Shown here: in pieces, positions 24,014 through 33,145 of the stretch
Position numbering within the stretch: position 1 is the first letter of the stretch
How the letters are laid out: the number at the start of each line of letters is the position of its first letter
Assembly: GCA_016401345.1 (NCBI GenBank)
Contig: JAEACG010000001.1
Span: forward strand, 434,001 to 498,000
DNA from: Fictibacillus nanhaiensis
GTDB taxonomy: Bacteria > Bacillota > Bacilli > Bacillales > Fictibacillaceae
Direction: 5' to 3'
Length of the DNA stretch: 64,000 nt
The notes under the pieces: model-generated
What the model was told of the DNA's origin: nothing
Databases searched by the model: none
Seen by the model: only the letters and a program-made list of their open reading frames with translations
Made by a program: the position numbers and the translations under genes

Positions 24014-25297
24014 TTATTCGAAAAATAAACCAAACCAGTCTTTGACTTTTGATTTCATGCCACCGGATTGTTTTTCTTGGCCCGATTTTTGGCTGGATTG
24101 TTGTTTCTTTTTAGGTAAAGGTTCTCCAGCGTTATCAGCTAACGCTGTGGCAACTTCTTTTCCTTGAACTTTAATATTTTTGTGAGTGAATTGGATTAAT
24201 CCAACACCAGCTGTAAACTTCGGTTCTCTAACCCCGATATAATCCGGCAATGAAACGCGTACGTTCTGCTGGAAGATATCTTGAGCGAGTTCTAGTACTC
24301 CTGGAATTGCAGCAACACCGCCTGTGATAACAAAACCGCCAGGAAGTTCGGAATATCCACGCTGATGCAATTCATCATCAATCATCTCAAATATTTCAGC
24401 CATACGAGCTTCAATGATTAATGAGAGCTCGTATTGCGAGATTTCTTGTTCTTGTGAAGAACCAATTTGCGATACTGTAAATGTCTCATCTTTTGACGCA
24501 TAATCCACGAAAGAGTGACCATGCTTCAGCTTAATCTTTTCTGCATCTTCAGCAGAAGTTCTTAATCCAATGGATATATCTTTTGTGATAAAGTCTCCAC
24601 CAATCGGAAGGACTGAAGTTAACTGCATGGTACCTTGGTCGAATACAGATAGTGTAGTAGAACCCCCACCAATATCAATTAGTGCTACACCAAGCTCCAT
24701 CTCATCACGTGAAAGTGCAATCGATGATGTTGCCAATGGCTCTAAACAAATGTCCGCCACTGTTAGTCCAGCTCGTTCTACGCATCGTAATAAATTATGT
24801 AAGATCGTTTTGGAACCCGTAATCACTGTTCCTTCCATCTCAAGGCGAACACCTAACATGCCTCGGGGATCAATAATCTCATCTGTACCGTCAACAATAA
24901 ATTGTCTAGGAATCACATCTATAATTTCGCGTTCTGGAGGCACTGACATAACCTGAGCTGCCTCTATTACTCTAGCGATGTCCTCATCACCGATTTCTCG
25001 GTCTTCTCTTGATACCGCAACTACACCGTGGCATGGCTGAAGTTGAATATGGTTCCCTTTTACACCTACGATTACTGCATTTATAGGAATACCTAACATT
25101 CTTTCAGCTTGCTCTACGGCTTTTCTTATGGAACGAACAGTTTCGTCAATATCTACAATGGAACCTTTTCTGATTCCAGCTGATTTTGCATGGCCAACAC
25201 CAATAACATTAAAGGACTCACTAGTCATTTCTCCAATGATCACTTTAATATTGGATGTACCGATGTCTAAACTTACATAAATTTCATTGCTGTTCAT
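24014..25297 (-). CDS. ftsA: Cell division protein FtsA
   Basis: FtsA is the actin-like membrane anchor of FtsZ. The 427 residues include the phosphate-1 motif SLDIGTSNIKVIIGE near 9-23 and the phosphate-2 motif VALIDIGGGSTTLSV near 204-218. The C-terminal amphipathic helix SKVKDWFGLFFE would bind the membrane. AAGGAGGTG precedes the ATG. It is paired with ftsZ as in nearly all Bacilli. Confidence 0.98.
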   Translation of the reverse strand: MNSNEIYVSLDIGTSNIKVIIGEMTSESFNVIGVGHAKSAGIRKGSIVDIDETVRSIRKAVEQAERMLGIPINAVIVGVKGNHIQLQPCHGVVAVSREDREIGDEDIARVIEAAQVMSVPPEREIIDVIPRQFIVDGTDEIIDPRGMLGVRLEMEGTVITGSKTILHNLLRCVERAGLTVADICLEPLATSSIALSRDEMELGVALIDIGGGSTTLSVFDQGTMQLTSVLPIGGDFITKDISIGLRTSAEDAEKIKLKHGHSFVDYASKDETFTVSQIGSSQEQEISQYELSLIIEARMAEIFEMIDDELHQRGYSELPGGFVITGGVAAIPGVLELAQDIFQQNVRVSLPDYIGVREPKFTAGVGLIQFTHKNIKVQGKEVATALADNAGEPLPKKKQQSSQKSGQEKQSGGMKSKVKDWFGLFFE

Positions 25298-25431
25298 TCT
25301 GTGGCACCTCCTTACCTTTCATCCAATAAATCTTCTAATTTTTAAAAATCCCTTGATTTGCGCTTAATTATGGAATAAATTCCACAAACAACGGGTTATC
25401 CCTCTTTTTTTTTACCGTTTTTTCAAATTTT

Positions 25432-25785
25432 TTAGGCCTTTTTGCGTGAATCTGACCATTTAGAAATAATTAAGCGTCTAATAACCGCAATATTATTAAA
25501 CAGCCTAACACCAAATGCAAAAATTGCAGCTAAGTACAAGTCAATACCAAGGTGAACCCCTAAGTACGCGAGCCCTGCAGCCAATAAAATATTAAAGAAA
25601 AAACCTGTAATGAACACTTTATCTTCAAAACTGCCTTGAAGATGTGCACGTATACCACCGAATAAGGTATCAAGTGCAGCTAAGACAGCGATTGATAAAT
25701 AGTTTGCATATTCTGGAGGGACCCGGATATCAGACATGAAACCTAATAGTAGACCTAATAACAGTCCAAGTACCGGCAACCACAT
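25432..25785 (-). CDS. sbp: Small basic protein Sbp (DUF1290)
   Basis: This 117-residue membrane protein is colinear with B. subtilis Sbp. It has about three hydrophobic segments and the conserved stretch AALDTLFGGIRAHLQGSF. The function is unknown; its place before ftsA is conserved. It sits 1 base after ylxX and 134 bases before ftsA. A ribosome site GGAGGAAACGTAAG precedes the ATG. Confidence 0.93.
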   Translation of the reverse strand: MWLPVLGLLLGLLLGFMSDIRVPPEYANYLSIAVLAALDTLFGGIRAHLQGSFEDKVFITGFFFNILLAAGLAYLGVHLGIDLYLAAIFAFGVRLFNNIAVIRRLIISKWSDSRKKA

Positions 25786-25786
25786 C

Positions 25787-26494
25787 TTACGTTTCCTCCT
25801 TTGCCGGTTTCATAAACTTCACCTTCATATCTTTATCGAAAGCTGGCAAAATAACTTTAGCTGTTTGTTTAGATTCTACAAGAAAATTTTCACGGATAAA
25901 CTCCTCAACAGCTGGTGAAGCAATGATCTTCTGATGAAGTTTTTCATTGTCTTTTGCCAAAACTCTGATTTCAATTGGAAAAGAAGAAACAGGCTCATTG
26001 TTTATGTAAATGTTTCCATTCACTTCCCGGATCGGGGTCTTAGATACGACACGCTGTCCATCTATACTGATCTCTTTTGCATCGTATCGATTTAATTCGT
26101 TTACAAGTCTTCTAAGCATATCAGGATCTATTTTAGGAACAGGTTGATCTACTCCAATTAGCTCTTCATTAAAAGGTTCGATCGTTATTACGATTCCTTG
26201 TCCGCTAACCGTCGTTAATCCTGCCTGTTTTTTTAAATCCCATAGCGCTTTTTCCATTGCTTGGATTTTTTCGTCTTTCCCTTCACCTTTGTATTGGTTC
26301 AGGAGTTCACTATAGCGTTCAAATTCCTCATTAAGCTCCTGCTGACGCTGTTTTTCTTTTTCCAAATCAGCTCTTAACTCCCATAAATCTCTAGTATCCC
26401 GAACGACAGGATTGTTTGTGGTCTCAAATTGGATCGCCAGCATTCCGCCAAGTATGAGGGCAATTGTTGCGAACATGAATTGTCTTTCTTTCAA
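25787..26494 (-). CDS. ylxX: DUF881 family protein YlxX
   Basis: This 235-residue bitopic protein has one N-terminal membrane segment (FATIALILGGMLAIQF), a coiled coil at about residues 35-80 and a DUF881 extracytoplasmic domain. It resembles its neighbour YlxW and probably arose by duplication. Its function is unknown, although the location between divIB and ftsA suggests an envelope or division role. Translation starts at TTG after GAGGGATGAG. Confidence 0.9.
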   Translation of the reverse strand: MKERQFMFATIALILGGMLAIQFETTNNPVVRDTRDLWELRADLEKEKQRQQELNEEFERYSELLNQYKGEGKDEKIQAMEKALWDLKKQAGLTTVSGQGIVITIEPFNEELIGVDQPVPKIDPDMLRRLVNELNRYDAKEISIDGQRVVSKTPIREVNGNIYINNEPVSSFPIEIRVLAKDNEKLHQKIIASPAVEEFIRENFLVESKQTAKVILPAFDKDMKVKFMKPAKEET

Positions 26495-26499
26495 CTAAC

Positions 26500-27195
26500 T
26501 CATCCCTCTTCCGTAATAAATGGCTCCATCTCGATCGCGCTTTCTTGCTCCACCCTTACTTCTACTCCGTCATTGACAATTTTATCGACGATATACAGAT
26601 TCAAAGATTTCTCTAGGGTTGTTGAATTCCCGATTGCTGTTATAACAAAAGGTGCAGGATATTGGTTACCATCCACAGAAACGACCGGACCGATACAAGC
26701 GATATACGTATCATGAGAGATCCTCTGACCGTTTATCGCAATTGCTTCTGCACCTGAGACGTGAAGTTCGTCAATGACACTTCTTATATGTTCTTCATGG
26801 ACGATATAATCGTTAGGGTTCTCCCCTTCCGGTATATAGGAGGAATCTTGCAGAGTAACTTCTACCCCCTCCCCTTTCACCTTTACGTTTCCTACTACCA
26901 TTCTGAGCTCTTTTAAATCTTCTACTAGTTTAGAAGATATCTCCTCTTGATCAGCCAGCTTATTCTCTTTCTTCTCAACATTTTGCTGCAGATTTTGAAG
27001 ACCGCCTGCTAATTCTCTATTCGTTTTTTGAAGATTTAAAATTTGGCTTCTCAATGAATCTTCTTTTTTCCATTCATTGTTCTCTACAACATTTTGCTTT
27101 TCAATCTGTGCTCTCTGATAGGAGAAAGATAATATGAACCCGGTAACGAGAAGGATTAAAGATAGGAAAAGATGCGTCCCTTTAATTTTGCTCAT
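26500..27195 (-). CDS. ylxW: DUF881 family protein YlxW
   Basis: This 231-residue protein has an N-terminal membrane anchor (HLFLSLILLVTGFILSFSY), a coiled coil and a DUF881 domain, as in YlxX. TGGAGG lies before the ATG at 27195, so the longer frame to 27225 is less likely. The start overlaps the divIB 3' end by 14 bases, which implies coupled translation. No molecular function is established. Confidence 0.9.
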   Translation of the reverse strand: MSKIKGTHLFLSLILLVTGFILSFSYQRAQIEKQNVVENNEWKKEDSLRSQILNLQKTNRELAGGLQNLQQNVEKKENKLADQEEISSKLVEDLKELRMVVGNVKVKGEGVEVTLQDSSYIPEGENPNDYIVHEEHIRSVIDELHVSGAEAIAINGQRISHDTYIACIGPVVSVDGNQYPAPFVITAIGNSTTLEKSLNLYIVDKIVNDGVEVRVEQESAIEMEPFITEEG

Positions 27196-27955
27196 TACTT
27201 TCCTCCACTTGGTTGTATCGTTCAAAACGTGTGCTGATTCCTAAATAGAACGTACCTTTTTCATCAGGCTTTAGCTCACTCACTAAAGACGGATAAGCAT
27301 TCAGCCTTTCTGAAAACTTAGAGATCGTTGTCACTACTTTGTTTCCATCCGTCATAAACAATGTGAGTTGACTTGAATTGTTGGATGAAGGTGTATGTGT
27401 GATCTCGGATATACGGTGAATGATTCCTTCTGGTAGCTTTTGCAGTTCCTGAGCCATCATCTCTAATTGTTCAGGGTCACTCCAGCTTACAATAACTGGT
27501 GCATTTACAGGTCTCTCATTTTTCTTAAGAGGTTCTAACATCTTCCCGTTTTGAAGCATCGGATAGTATATGTTTTCTTTCCTGAAATACCCGACCCGCT
27601 GAAATTCACTCACTTTAATTATAACTTGATTAAAAAACTTCTTTTGGATTGAAACTGAGCTCACCTCTGAAATACCTTCGAGCCGCTTCATAATTTCTTC
27701 TTCAGATACATTCAAATACTTTGTCTTTGTAGTAATTTCACTTTTTTCAAGAATCTCATTGTCGGTTACAAAATAGTTGCCTGAGACGGTAATTTTCTTC
27801 ACATGACTAAGATCAGATTGAAAATAAACGACGACCAACAATAACAGGAAGAAAAAGGACAAGTAATAAATAAGACGACGATTTGCTTTTTGTTTGCGAT
27901 GTTCTTTCAGCTTCGGAATTCGGTCCTCAATCTTGACAACCTTTACCTTGTCCAT
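27182..27955 (-). CDS. divIB: Cell division protein DivIB (FtsQ)
   Basis: DivIB joins FtsL and DivIC in the divisome and helps control septal peptidoglycan synthesis. The 257-residue bitopic protein has a basic cytosolic N-terminus, a membrane segment near residues 30-46 and then a POTRA domain starting at VKKITVSGNYFVTDNEIL. The FtsQ-type beta domain follows. GGAGGAAGAG precedes the ATG. It is the first gene after murB and has its own promoter region. Confidence 0.95.
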   Translation of the reverse strand: MDKVKVVKIEDRIPKLKEHRKQKANRRLIYYLSFFFLLLLVVVYFQSDLSHVKKITVSGNYFVTDNEILEKSEITTKTKYLNVSEEEIMKRLEGISEVSSVSIQKKFFNQVIIKVSEFQRVGYFRKENIYYPMLQNGKMLEPLKKNERPVNAPVIVSWSDPEQLEMMAQELQKLPEGIIHRISEITHTPSSNNSSQLTLFMTDGNKVVTTISKFSERLNAYPSLVSELKPDEKGTFYLGISTRFERYNQVEESNEQN

Positions 27956-28134
27956 CCTCTTCCTCCGTTTTATAAGTTAGTACAAGAAACATTAACGGTT
28001 GACAGAAATAAAAGAACTTGGCAGATAGACGCCAAGTCTTCAAAAAGGTACTGATAACAGTCCAACTGTCAGAAGATAACGAAATGTAAAATCCGTTTTG
28101 AAACGTCAATAGTTAATTTTTTCTTGTTCTTTGT

Positions 28135-28143
28135 ATTATAGCA
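28135..28143 (-). promoter_or_regulatory. Extended -10 promoter before divIB
   Basis: TGCTATAAT on the minus strand is a perfect extended -10 element; no good -35 lies at 17 bases. It is about 180 bases upstream of divIB, just past the murB stop. It would start a divIB-ylxW-ylxX-sbp-ftsA-ftsZ transcript. Confidence 0.6.
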
Positions 28144-28183
28144 CGGATATGCCGCAATTCAGCACTATTTATCCAATTTTTTG

Positions 28184-29098
28184 TTAATCATTTCTACCAA
28201 TGATCTCAACTTCCGTATGAAGCTCAACACCATGCTTTTCTTTGATCGTTTTTTGTATATAGCTGATCAGATCCAGCACGTCTTTTGCTTTTGCATCTCC
28301 AGTATTCACAATAAAATTAGCATGCATCTCAGAAACTTGTGCACCGCCTACTTGTGTTCCTTTAAGCCCCGATGTCTCTATGAGATGTCCTGCATAATTC
28401 GGCAGCGGATTACGGAACACACTTCCACAGCATGGATAGTTCCATGGCTGAGTGTTTCTGCGATAATCTTTATTTTTCTTAAGCTCTGCCATGATGGTCT
28501 CTTTATCACCTTTATCCAATACGAGTATGACTTCTACACAGATTCCACCTGTTTCTTGAAGGACAGAAGTACGATAAGAGAAGTGCAATTCTTCGTTAGA
28601 AAGCCATTTAAGCTCACCGTCAGGCAATAAAATCAAAGCTTTCTCAACGATCTTTGACATATCAGATCCATGCGCACCCGCATTCATGAACACAGCTCCA
28701 CCAACTGACCCTGGAATACCAGCAGCAAATTCAAGGCCCGTATAAGCTTCACGTGACATTACAGTCGCAAGCGGAATAAGCGAATAGCCTCCGCCAACTC
28801 TAATCGTGTTGTCATTTTTTTCAAGGTGGTTGATCCCCTCCCCTACCTTGATGACAACCCCTTCGATTCCTCCGTCTGCAACAAGAAGGTTAGACCCTCT
28901 ACCGATTGCACGTATCGGTGCGTTTGCTTCTTTTATATAACTTAATGCTTTTTTTAGACAGTCAATATTTTTTGGTTCATAAAAAAGATCAGCTGGCCCA
29001 CCAATTTTTAATGTGGTGTGATTTTTTAATGGCTCATTTACTAGGACAGTACCTAGATCTTCACTTTTTAATTTCTCAGCTAATTGGCTATACATCAT
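28184..29098 (-). CDS. murB: UDP-N-acetylenolpyruvoylglucosamine reductase
   Basis: MurB reduces UDP-GlcNAc-enolpyruvate to UDP-MurNAc with NADPH and FAD. The 304-residue protein is a type II MurB. FAD-binding segments NHTTLKIGGPADLF and IGRGSNLLVADGG are clear, followed by GIPGSVGGAVFMNAGAHG. The serine proton donor lies in CCGSVFRNP. Upstream is a 582-base gap carrying repeat copy D instead of the murG gene expected between spoVE and murB. Confidence 0.97.
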   Translation of the reverse strand: MMYSQLAEKLKSEDLGTVLVNEPLKNHTTLKIGGPADLFYEPKNIDCLKKALSYIKEANAPIRAIGRGSNLLVADGGIEGVVIKVGEGINHLEKNDNTIRVGGGYSLIPLATVMSREAYTGLEFAAGIPGSVGGAVFMNAGAHGSDMSKIVEKALILLPDGELKWLSNEELHFSYRTSVLQETGGICVEVILVLDKGDKETIMAELKKNKDYRRNTQPWNYPCCGSVFRNPLPNYAGHLIETSGLKGTQVGGAQVSEMHANFIVNTGDAKAKDVLDLISYIQKTIKEKHGVELHTEVEIIGRND

Positions 29099-29263
29099 TA
29101 AAAACCCCCTACGTTCATACGCATCGTTCTATTTATATGCTATGCGTTAATCTTTTCCATGTTTTCAATGTCCTTAAACATCGACAAAGTAGTATTCGTC
29201 AGAACTAACGATTTTGTTTCTTATTCTTGAAAAATCTGATTATCATTGTCGCTCTTGAAAGTG

Positions 29264-29518
29264 GTTGATTTCCATTACAGGATGCTCGCTTTCCGCGGGG
29301 CAGGCGGTGAGCCACATTCGTACGATTCTCGTATAAGTGTCTCACCTGACTAGTTGCAGTGGCTAGCCCCTCGAGGTCAAAAGCTAAATGGTCCACAAGG
29401 CAAAGTGCGCCTTGCTAGCTCATTCACCTTTTGCTGGTCGGGGCTGAACGAGCCACTTCCACTTTTAGGACTGCCCGCCTGTCCCACAGGAGTCTCGCAT
29501 CCTTGCACTACAATCAAC
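29264..29518 (-). repeat. Dispersed modular repeat, copy D (255 bp, both modules)
   Basis: On the plus strand it begins GTTGATTTCC and ends CTACAATCAAC, the same orientation as copy B. It is the fullest copy, with the TACG hairpin (29313-29339) and the 100-nt module (29358-29457). The rest of the 582-base gap from 29099 to 29680 holds the spoVE terminator and the murB upstream region, but no gene. Open frames here follow the repeat. Confidence 0.9.
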
Positions 29519-29589
29519 TGTCTTAGGAGACAGGAGAATTTAAGAGCAGAGACTAGCGAATAAGAAACAATTACATTAAAAAACAAATA

Positions 29590-29632
29590 TAGAAAAAGAA
29601 GTTACCCTGCCATAATTGACAGGGTAACGTCT
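29590..29632 (-). terminator. Terminator after spoVE
   Basis: GTTACCCTG and CAGGGTAAC form a 9-bp stem around a 10-base loop. On the minus strand it is followed by TTCTTTTTCTAT. It would end the mraZ-to-spoVE transcript before murB. Confidence 0.85.
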
Positions 29633-29680
29633 TTAAATCGCTATGTTTAGAATAAGAGAATTTCCTTTGAAACTCAAGTT

Positions 29681-30781
29681 TTAATACCTTGAATAACGGC
29701 TAATATTTAGGATTACTCCAATTGAAGCGAGCATGAGTGTTAATGAAGATCCTCCATAACTTAAAAACGGCAACGTAATTCCAGTTACGGGCATCAAACC
29801 TGTTACTACTCCAATATTAATCATCACCTGTATAGCGACCATCCCAATAATTCCAATGGCTAAAAAGCTACCGAATAAATCAGGAGCACCTAAAGCGATT
29901 CTGATTCCACGCCATAAGAGAAGGCTAAACAGGATCAATACAAAAACAGCGCCGATAAAACCAAGTTCCTCTGAGAGAATCGCAAATATAAAATCCGTTT
30001 GCGGTTCTGGGAGATAACCAAATTTTTGTCTACTCTGACCTAAACCTAATCCTAGCAGACCACCAGGTCCGAGCGAATAGAGGGACTGGATTATCTGAAA
30101 CCCGCTCCCTAAAGGATCGCTCCAAGGATCGAGAAAAGAAGTAATCCTCTTAATCCGATATGGAGCAGAAATAATTAATCCCGCAAGTCCGATAAGACCG
30201 ATCAAAGCCATACCTACAAAATGAGAGATACGCGCACCTGCAACAAAGACCATCACGATGCTTGTTCCTACCATCACGGCCCCTGTTCCTAGATCGGGCT
30301 GAAGCATGATCATTCCAAAAGCGATCATCACTAATCCAAGAGTAGGCACTAAACCTTTTTTTAGAGAAGTGATCTTTTTTTGATGCTCCGATAAATACTT
30401 AGCTAGAAATGTAATCATGGCTAGTTTCATAAATTCAGACGGCTGTATGGAAAAAGCACCTACACCAATCCAGCTTCTAGCACCACCACGAACCATTCCA
30501 ATACCTGGGACAAGAACTGCGATCAATAATACAAAACAAATAATCAGAAGAATCTTAGACCAGACTCTCCACGTCATGTAATTGATGTTCATGATAAAAA
30601 ACATCGCTGCAATACCTACACCGGCAAATAACAATTGTCGCTTTGCAAAAAAGAACGCATCATCAAACTTATATAGTCCTAAATCTGCACTAGCGCTATA
30701 AACCATTATTATACCGATCGATAACAACATAAGCGTAACTACAATCATTATGATATCAGGGGTTGATTTCGTTGCAGGCAA
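29681..30781 (-). CDS. spoVE: SpoVE, FtsW/RodA-family (SEDS) peptidoglycan polymerase
   Basis: SEDS proteins polymerise glycan strands with a partner class B PBP; SpoVE works with SpoVD in spore cortex synthesis. The protein has about ten membrane segments and family motifs such as RSWIGVGAFSIQPSEFMK and LPFLSYGGSS. GAGGTG lies 6 bases before the TTG at 30781, giving MPATKSTPDI and 366 residues, the same length as B. subtilis SpoVE. Its place after murD, together with the sequence, supports SpoVE over FtsW. Confidence 0.94.
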   Translation of the reverse strand: MPATKSTPDIIMIVVTLMLLSIGIIMVYSASADLGLYKFDDAFFFAKRQLLFAGVGIAAMFFIMNINYMTWRVWSKILLIICFVLLIAVLVPGIGMVRGGARSWIGVGAFSIQPSEFMKLAMITFLAKYLSEHQKKITSLKKGLVPTLGLVMIAFGMIMLQPDLGTGAVMVGTSIVMVFVAGARISHFVGMALIGLIGLAGLIISAPYRIKRITSFLDPWSDPLGSGFQIIQSLYSLGPGGLLGLGLGQSRQKFGYLPEPQTDFIFAILSEELGFIGAVFVLILFSLLLWRGIRIALGAPDLFGSFLAIGIIGMVAIQVMINIGVVTGLMPVTGITLPFLSYGGSSLTLMLASIGVILNISRYSRY

Positions 30782-30817
30782 AGGGAAACACCTCAACTCT
30801 TCTTATTTGTACAAACC

Positions 30818-32170
30818 TTATTTAAGTTTATGCACAGAGTTGATAAACATGTCCCCTCTTTGTTCGAATGTCTTATATTGATCCCAGCTTGCACAAGCAG
30901 GAGACAATAATATAACATCCTCTTCAGCAGATAAACTGTACGCAAGGGGAACAGCATCTTCCACATTATCAGCACGTTTTATCGTTTCTATTCCTGCCTG
31001 TTTTGCTGTTTCAGCTAGTTTGTCAGCTGTTTGACCAAAAGTAACGAATGCTTTTACATTTTTTAGTGACGGTAGCAGATCATCAAAAGAATTACCACGA
31101 TCAAGTCCACCTGCTAGTAAGATTACAGGTTGTTCAAATGCAGACAACGCTGCATTCGTCGCTAATATATTGGTGGCTTTTGAGTCGTTATAAAAACGTC
31201 TGCCGTTAAACTCACCTACATACTGCAAACGGTGTTTAACCCCAGGAAACGTAGTTAGAACCTGATGAATTTGTCTTAAAGTTGCACCCGCTAATAACGA
31301 TGCGGCTACAGCTGCCATAATGTTTGAGAGATTGTGATTACCTGGTAACACGATTTCACTCAACATAATAACTTTTCGCTCTTGAAAATAAAGCGCACCT
31401 TCTTCAACATAAACGCCGCTCTCAATTTTTTTCGTCACAGAAAAAGGAATATGTTGAGCCTTGGAATCTTTCATTAAACGTGTGACACGTTCATCATCTG
31501 CGTTATAGATCACATAATCAGAGGAATCTTGATTCTCAGTGATCTTAGCTTTTGCTTTTCCATATTCATCAAGAGAACCGTGGTAATCTAAATGTGCTTC
31601 GAATAAGTTCAGAAAAACAGCGATCTGTGGTTTAAATCGCTCTGTTCCCATCAACTGAAAGCTAGAAAGTTCCGCTACTAGTATATCGTTCTCAGTAGAC
31701 TCCGCAGCAACTTCGGAGAATACAGTGCCTATATTCCCGGCTACGATTGGTGTCTTATCACTGTTTTTCAACATATCACCAATAAGGGTAGTGGTTGTTG
31801 TCTTTCCGTTTGATCCTGTAATCGCAATAATCGATGCGTCTGAGATCATACCTGCTATTTCCACTTCTGTATAAACAGGAATGTTTCGTTTTACCGCTTC
31901 TTCAATCAAAGGATTTTGATAAGGAATTCCTGGATTCTTAACAATGAAATCTAACTGGTCGTCTAATAATGCCAACGGATGATCTCCGCAAACTACTTTA
32001 ATCCCAAGTTTCTCAAGTTTTTCTGCTTCCACATTTCCTTCTCTAGGACTCTTGTCGTTCACCGTTAATTTGGCCCCAAACGAATGAAGCAGTTTTGCAC
32101 CAGCAAAACCGCTCTTGGCTAATCCTACGATTAATATCTTCTTGTTTTTAAAAAATGTAGTGTCTTTCAT
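30818..32170 (-). CDS. murD: UDP-N-acetylmuramoylalanine-D-glutamate ligase
   Basis: MurD adds D-glutamate to UDP-MurNAc-L-Ala. The 450 residues show an N-terminal UDP-binding Rossmann domain, the ATP-binding loop GSNGKTT at residues 119-125 and the C-terminal ligase domain. NDSKATN and the segment around FNLF-EAHLDYH are typical of MurD. It abuts mraY without a gap. Confidence 0.98.
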   Translation of the reverse strand: MKDTTFFKNKKILIVGLAKSGFAGAKLLHSFGAKLTVNDKSPREGNVEAEKLEKLGIKVVCGDHPLALLDDQLDFIVKNPGIPYQNPLIEEAVKRNIPVYTEVEIAGMISDASIIAITGSNGKTTTTTLIGDMLKNSDKTPIVAGNIGTVFSEVAAESTENDILVAELSSFQLMGTERFKPQIAVFLNLFEAHLDYHGSLDEYGKAKAKITENQDSSDYVIYNADDERVTRLMKDSKAQHIPFSVTKKIESGVYVEEGALYFQERKVIMLSEIVLPGNHNLSNIMAAVAASLLAGATLRQIHQVLTTFPGVKHRLQYVGEFNGRRFYNDSKATNILATNAALSAFEQPVILLAGGLDRGNSFDDLLPSLKNVKAFVTFGQTADKLAETAKQAGIETIKRADNVEDAVPLAYSLSAEEDVILLSPACASWDQYKTFEQRGDMFINSVHKLK

Positions 32171-33145
32171 TTATACCCACACCTCTAAATAAATTCCTAA
32201 TGCTGCAAATACCAATCCTACAAGCCAAAACGTAACAACGATACGCCATTCACTCCAGCCGGATAGTTCGTAATGATGATGAAGCGGACTCATTTTAAAG
32301 ACACGCTTACGAGTTAGTTTAAATGAGGCTACTTGAATCATTACAGAAAGCGTTTCGATTACAAACACACCACCAATAATAACAAGTAAGATCTCAAGCT
32401 TCGTTAGTATCGCAACGGCACTAATCGCGCCTCCTAGCGCGAGTGAGCCTGTGTCTCCCATAAATACTTTTGCAGGGTGTGCATTAAAAACTAAAAAGCC
32501 AAGTACAGCACCAACCACAGCCACACAGAAAATGGCAGCTTCAAATTGAAGAATGGTAGAAGATAACACGGCAAATGCACCAAAAGCTATAGCAGCTGTT
32601 CCTGCCAACAATCCATCTAATCCGTCCGTAAGGTTTACTGCATTAGAAGCTCCGATTAACATGAATACCACCAAAACAGGATAAAACCATCCTAAATCAA
32701 ATGAAAAATCTGTTACGGGAACTGAAATTTCAGTCGAGAAATCAATGGCTCTTAAACCAAAGAAGAAAAGAGCTGCAATAATCAATTGACCTACTAACTT
32801 CTGTTTCGATGTTAAACCGAGATTTCGTTTCTTAACAACTTTAATAAAATCATCTAAAAATCCAATAAGTCCGTATCCTAAAGTGACAAGGATAAGTAAA
32901 TGGGTTTCTGCTGTAACTGCAAAAAACTTCGCAGTCATCGCATATGTTGCAATAACAAGGGCTAAGACGATTACGATCCCGCCCATAGTAGGTGTACCTT
33001 GCTTTTTTTGGTGAGATTTTGGACCTTCATCACGTATGCTCTGCCCAAATTTTAATCTTCTTAAAAACGGGATAAAAAAGGGTGAACTTAATACCGCGAT
33101 TAAGAAGGATGCAACTAATGTAAATAATAAGACTTGCTCAATCAT
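32171..33145 (-). CDS. mraY: Phospho-N-acetylmuramoyl-pentapeptide transferase
   Basis: MraY moves phospho-MurNAc-pentapeptide to undecaprenyl phosphate, making lipid I. The 324-residue protein has about ten membrane segments. The active-site motifs include GFLDDFIKV with the Asp pair, [12 protein letters not shown] and [11 protein letters not shown], and MSPLHHHYE marks the late cytosolic loop. The start overlaps the murF stop by 4 bases. The next enzyme of the pathway, MurG, is not encoded in this window. Confidence 0.98.
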   Translation of the reverse strand: MIEQVLLFTLVASFLIAVLSSPFFIPFLRRLKFGQSIRDEGPKSHQKKQGTPTMGGIVIVLALVIATYAMTAKFFAVTAETHLLILVTLGYGLIGFLDDFIKVVKKRNLGLTSKQKLVGQLIIAALFFFGLRAIDFSTEISVPVTDFSFDLGWFYPVLVVFMLIGASNAVNLTDGLDGLLAGTAAIAFGAFAVLSSTILQFEAAIFCVAVVGAVLGFLVFNAHPAKVFMGDTGSLALGGAISAVAILTKLEILLVIIGGVFVIETLSVMIQVASFKLTRKRVFKMSPLHHHYELSGWSEWRIVVTFWLVGLVFAALGIYLEVWV

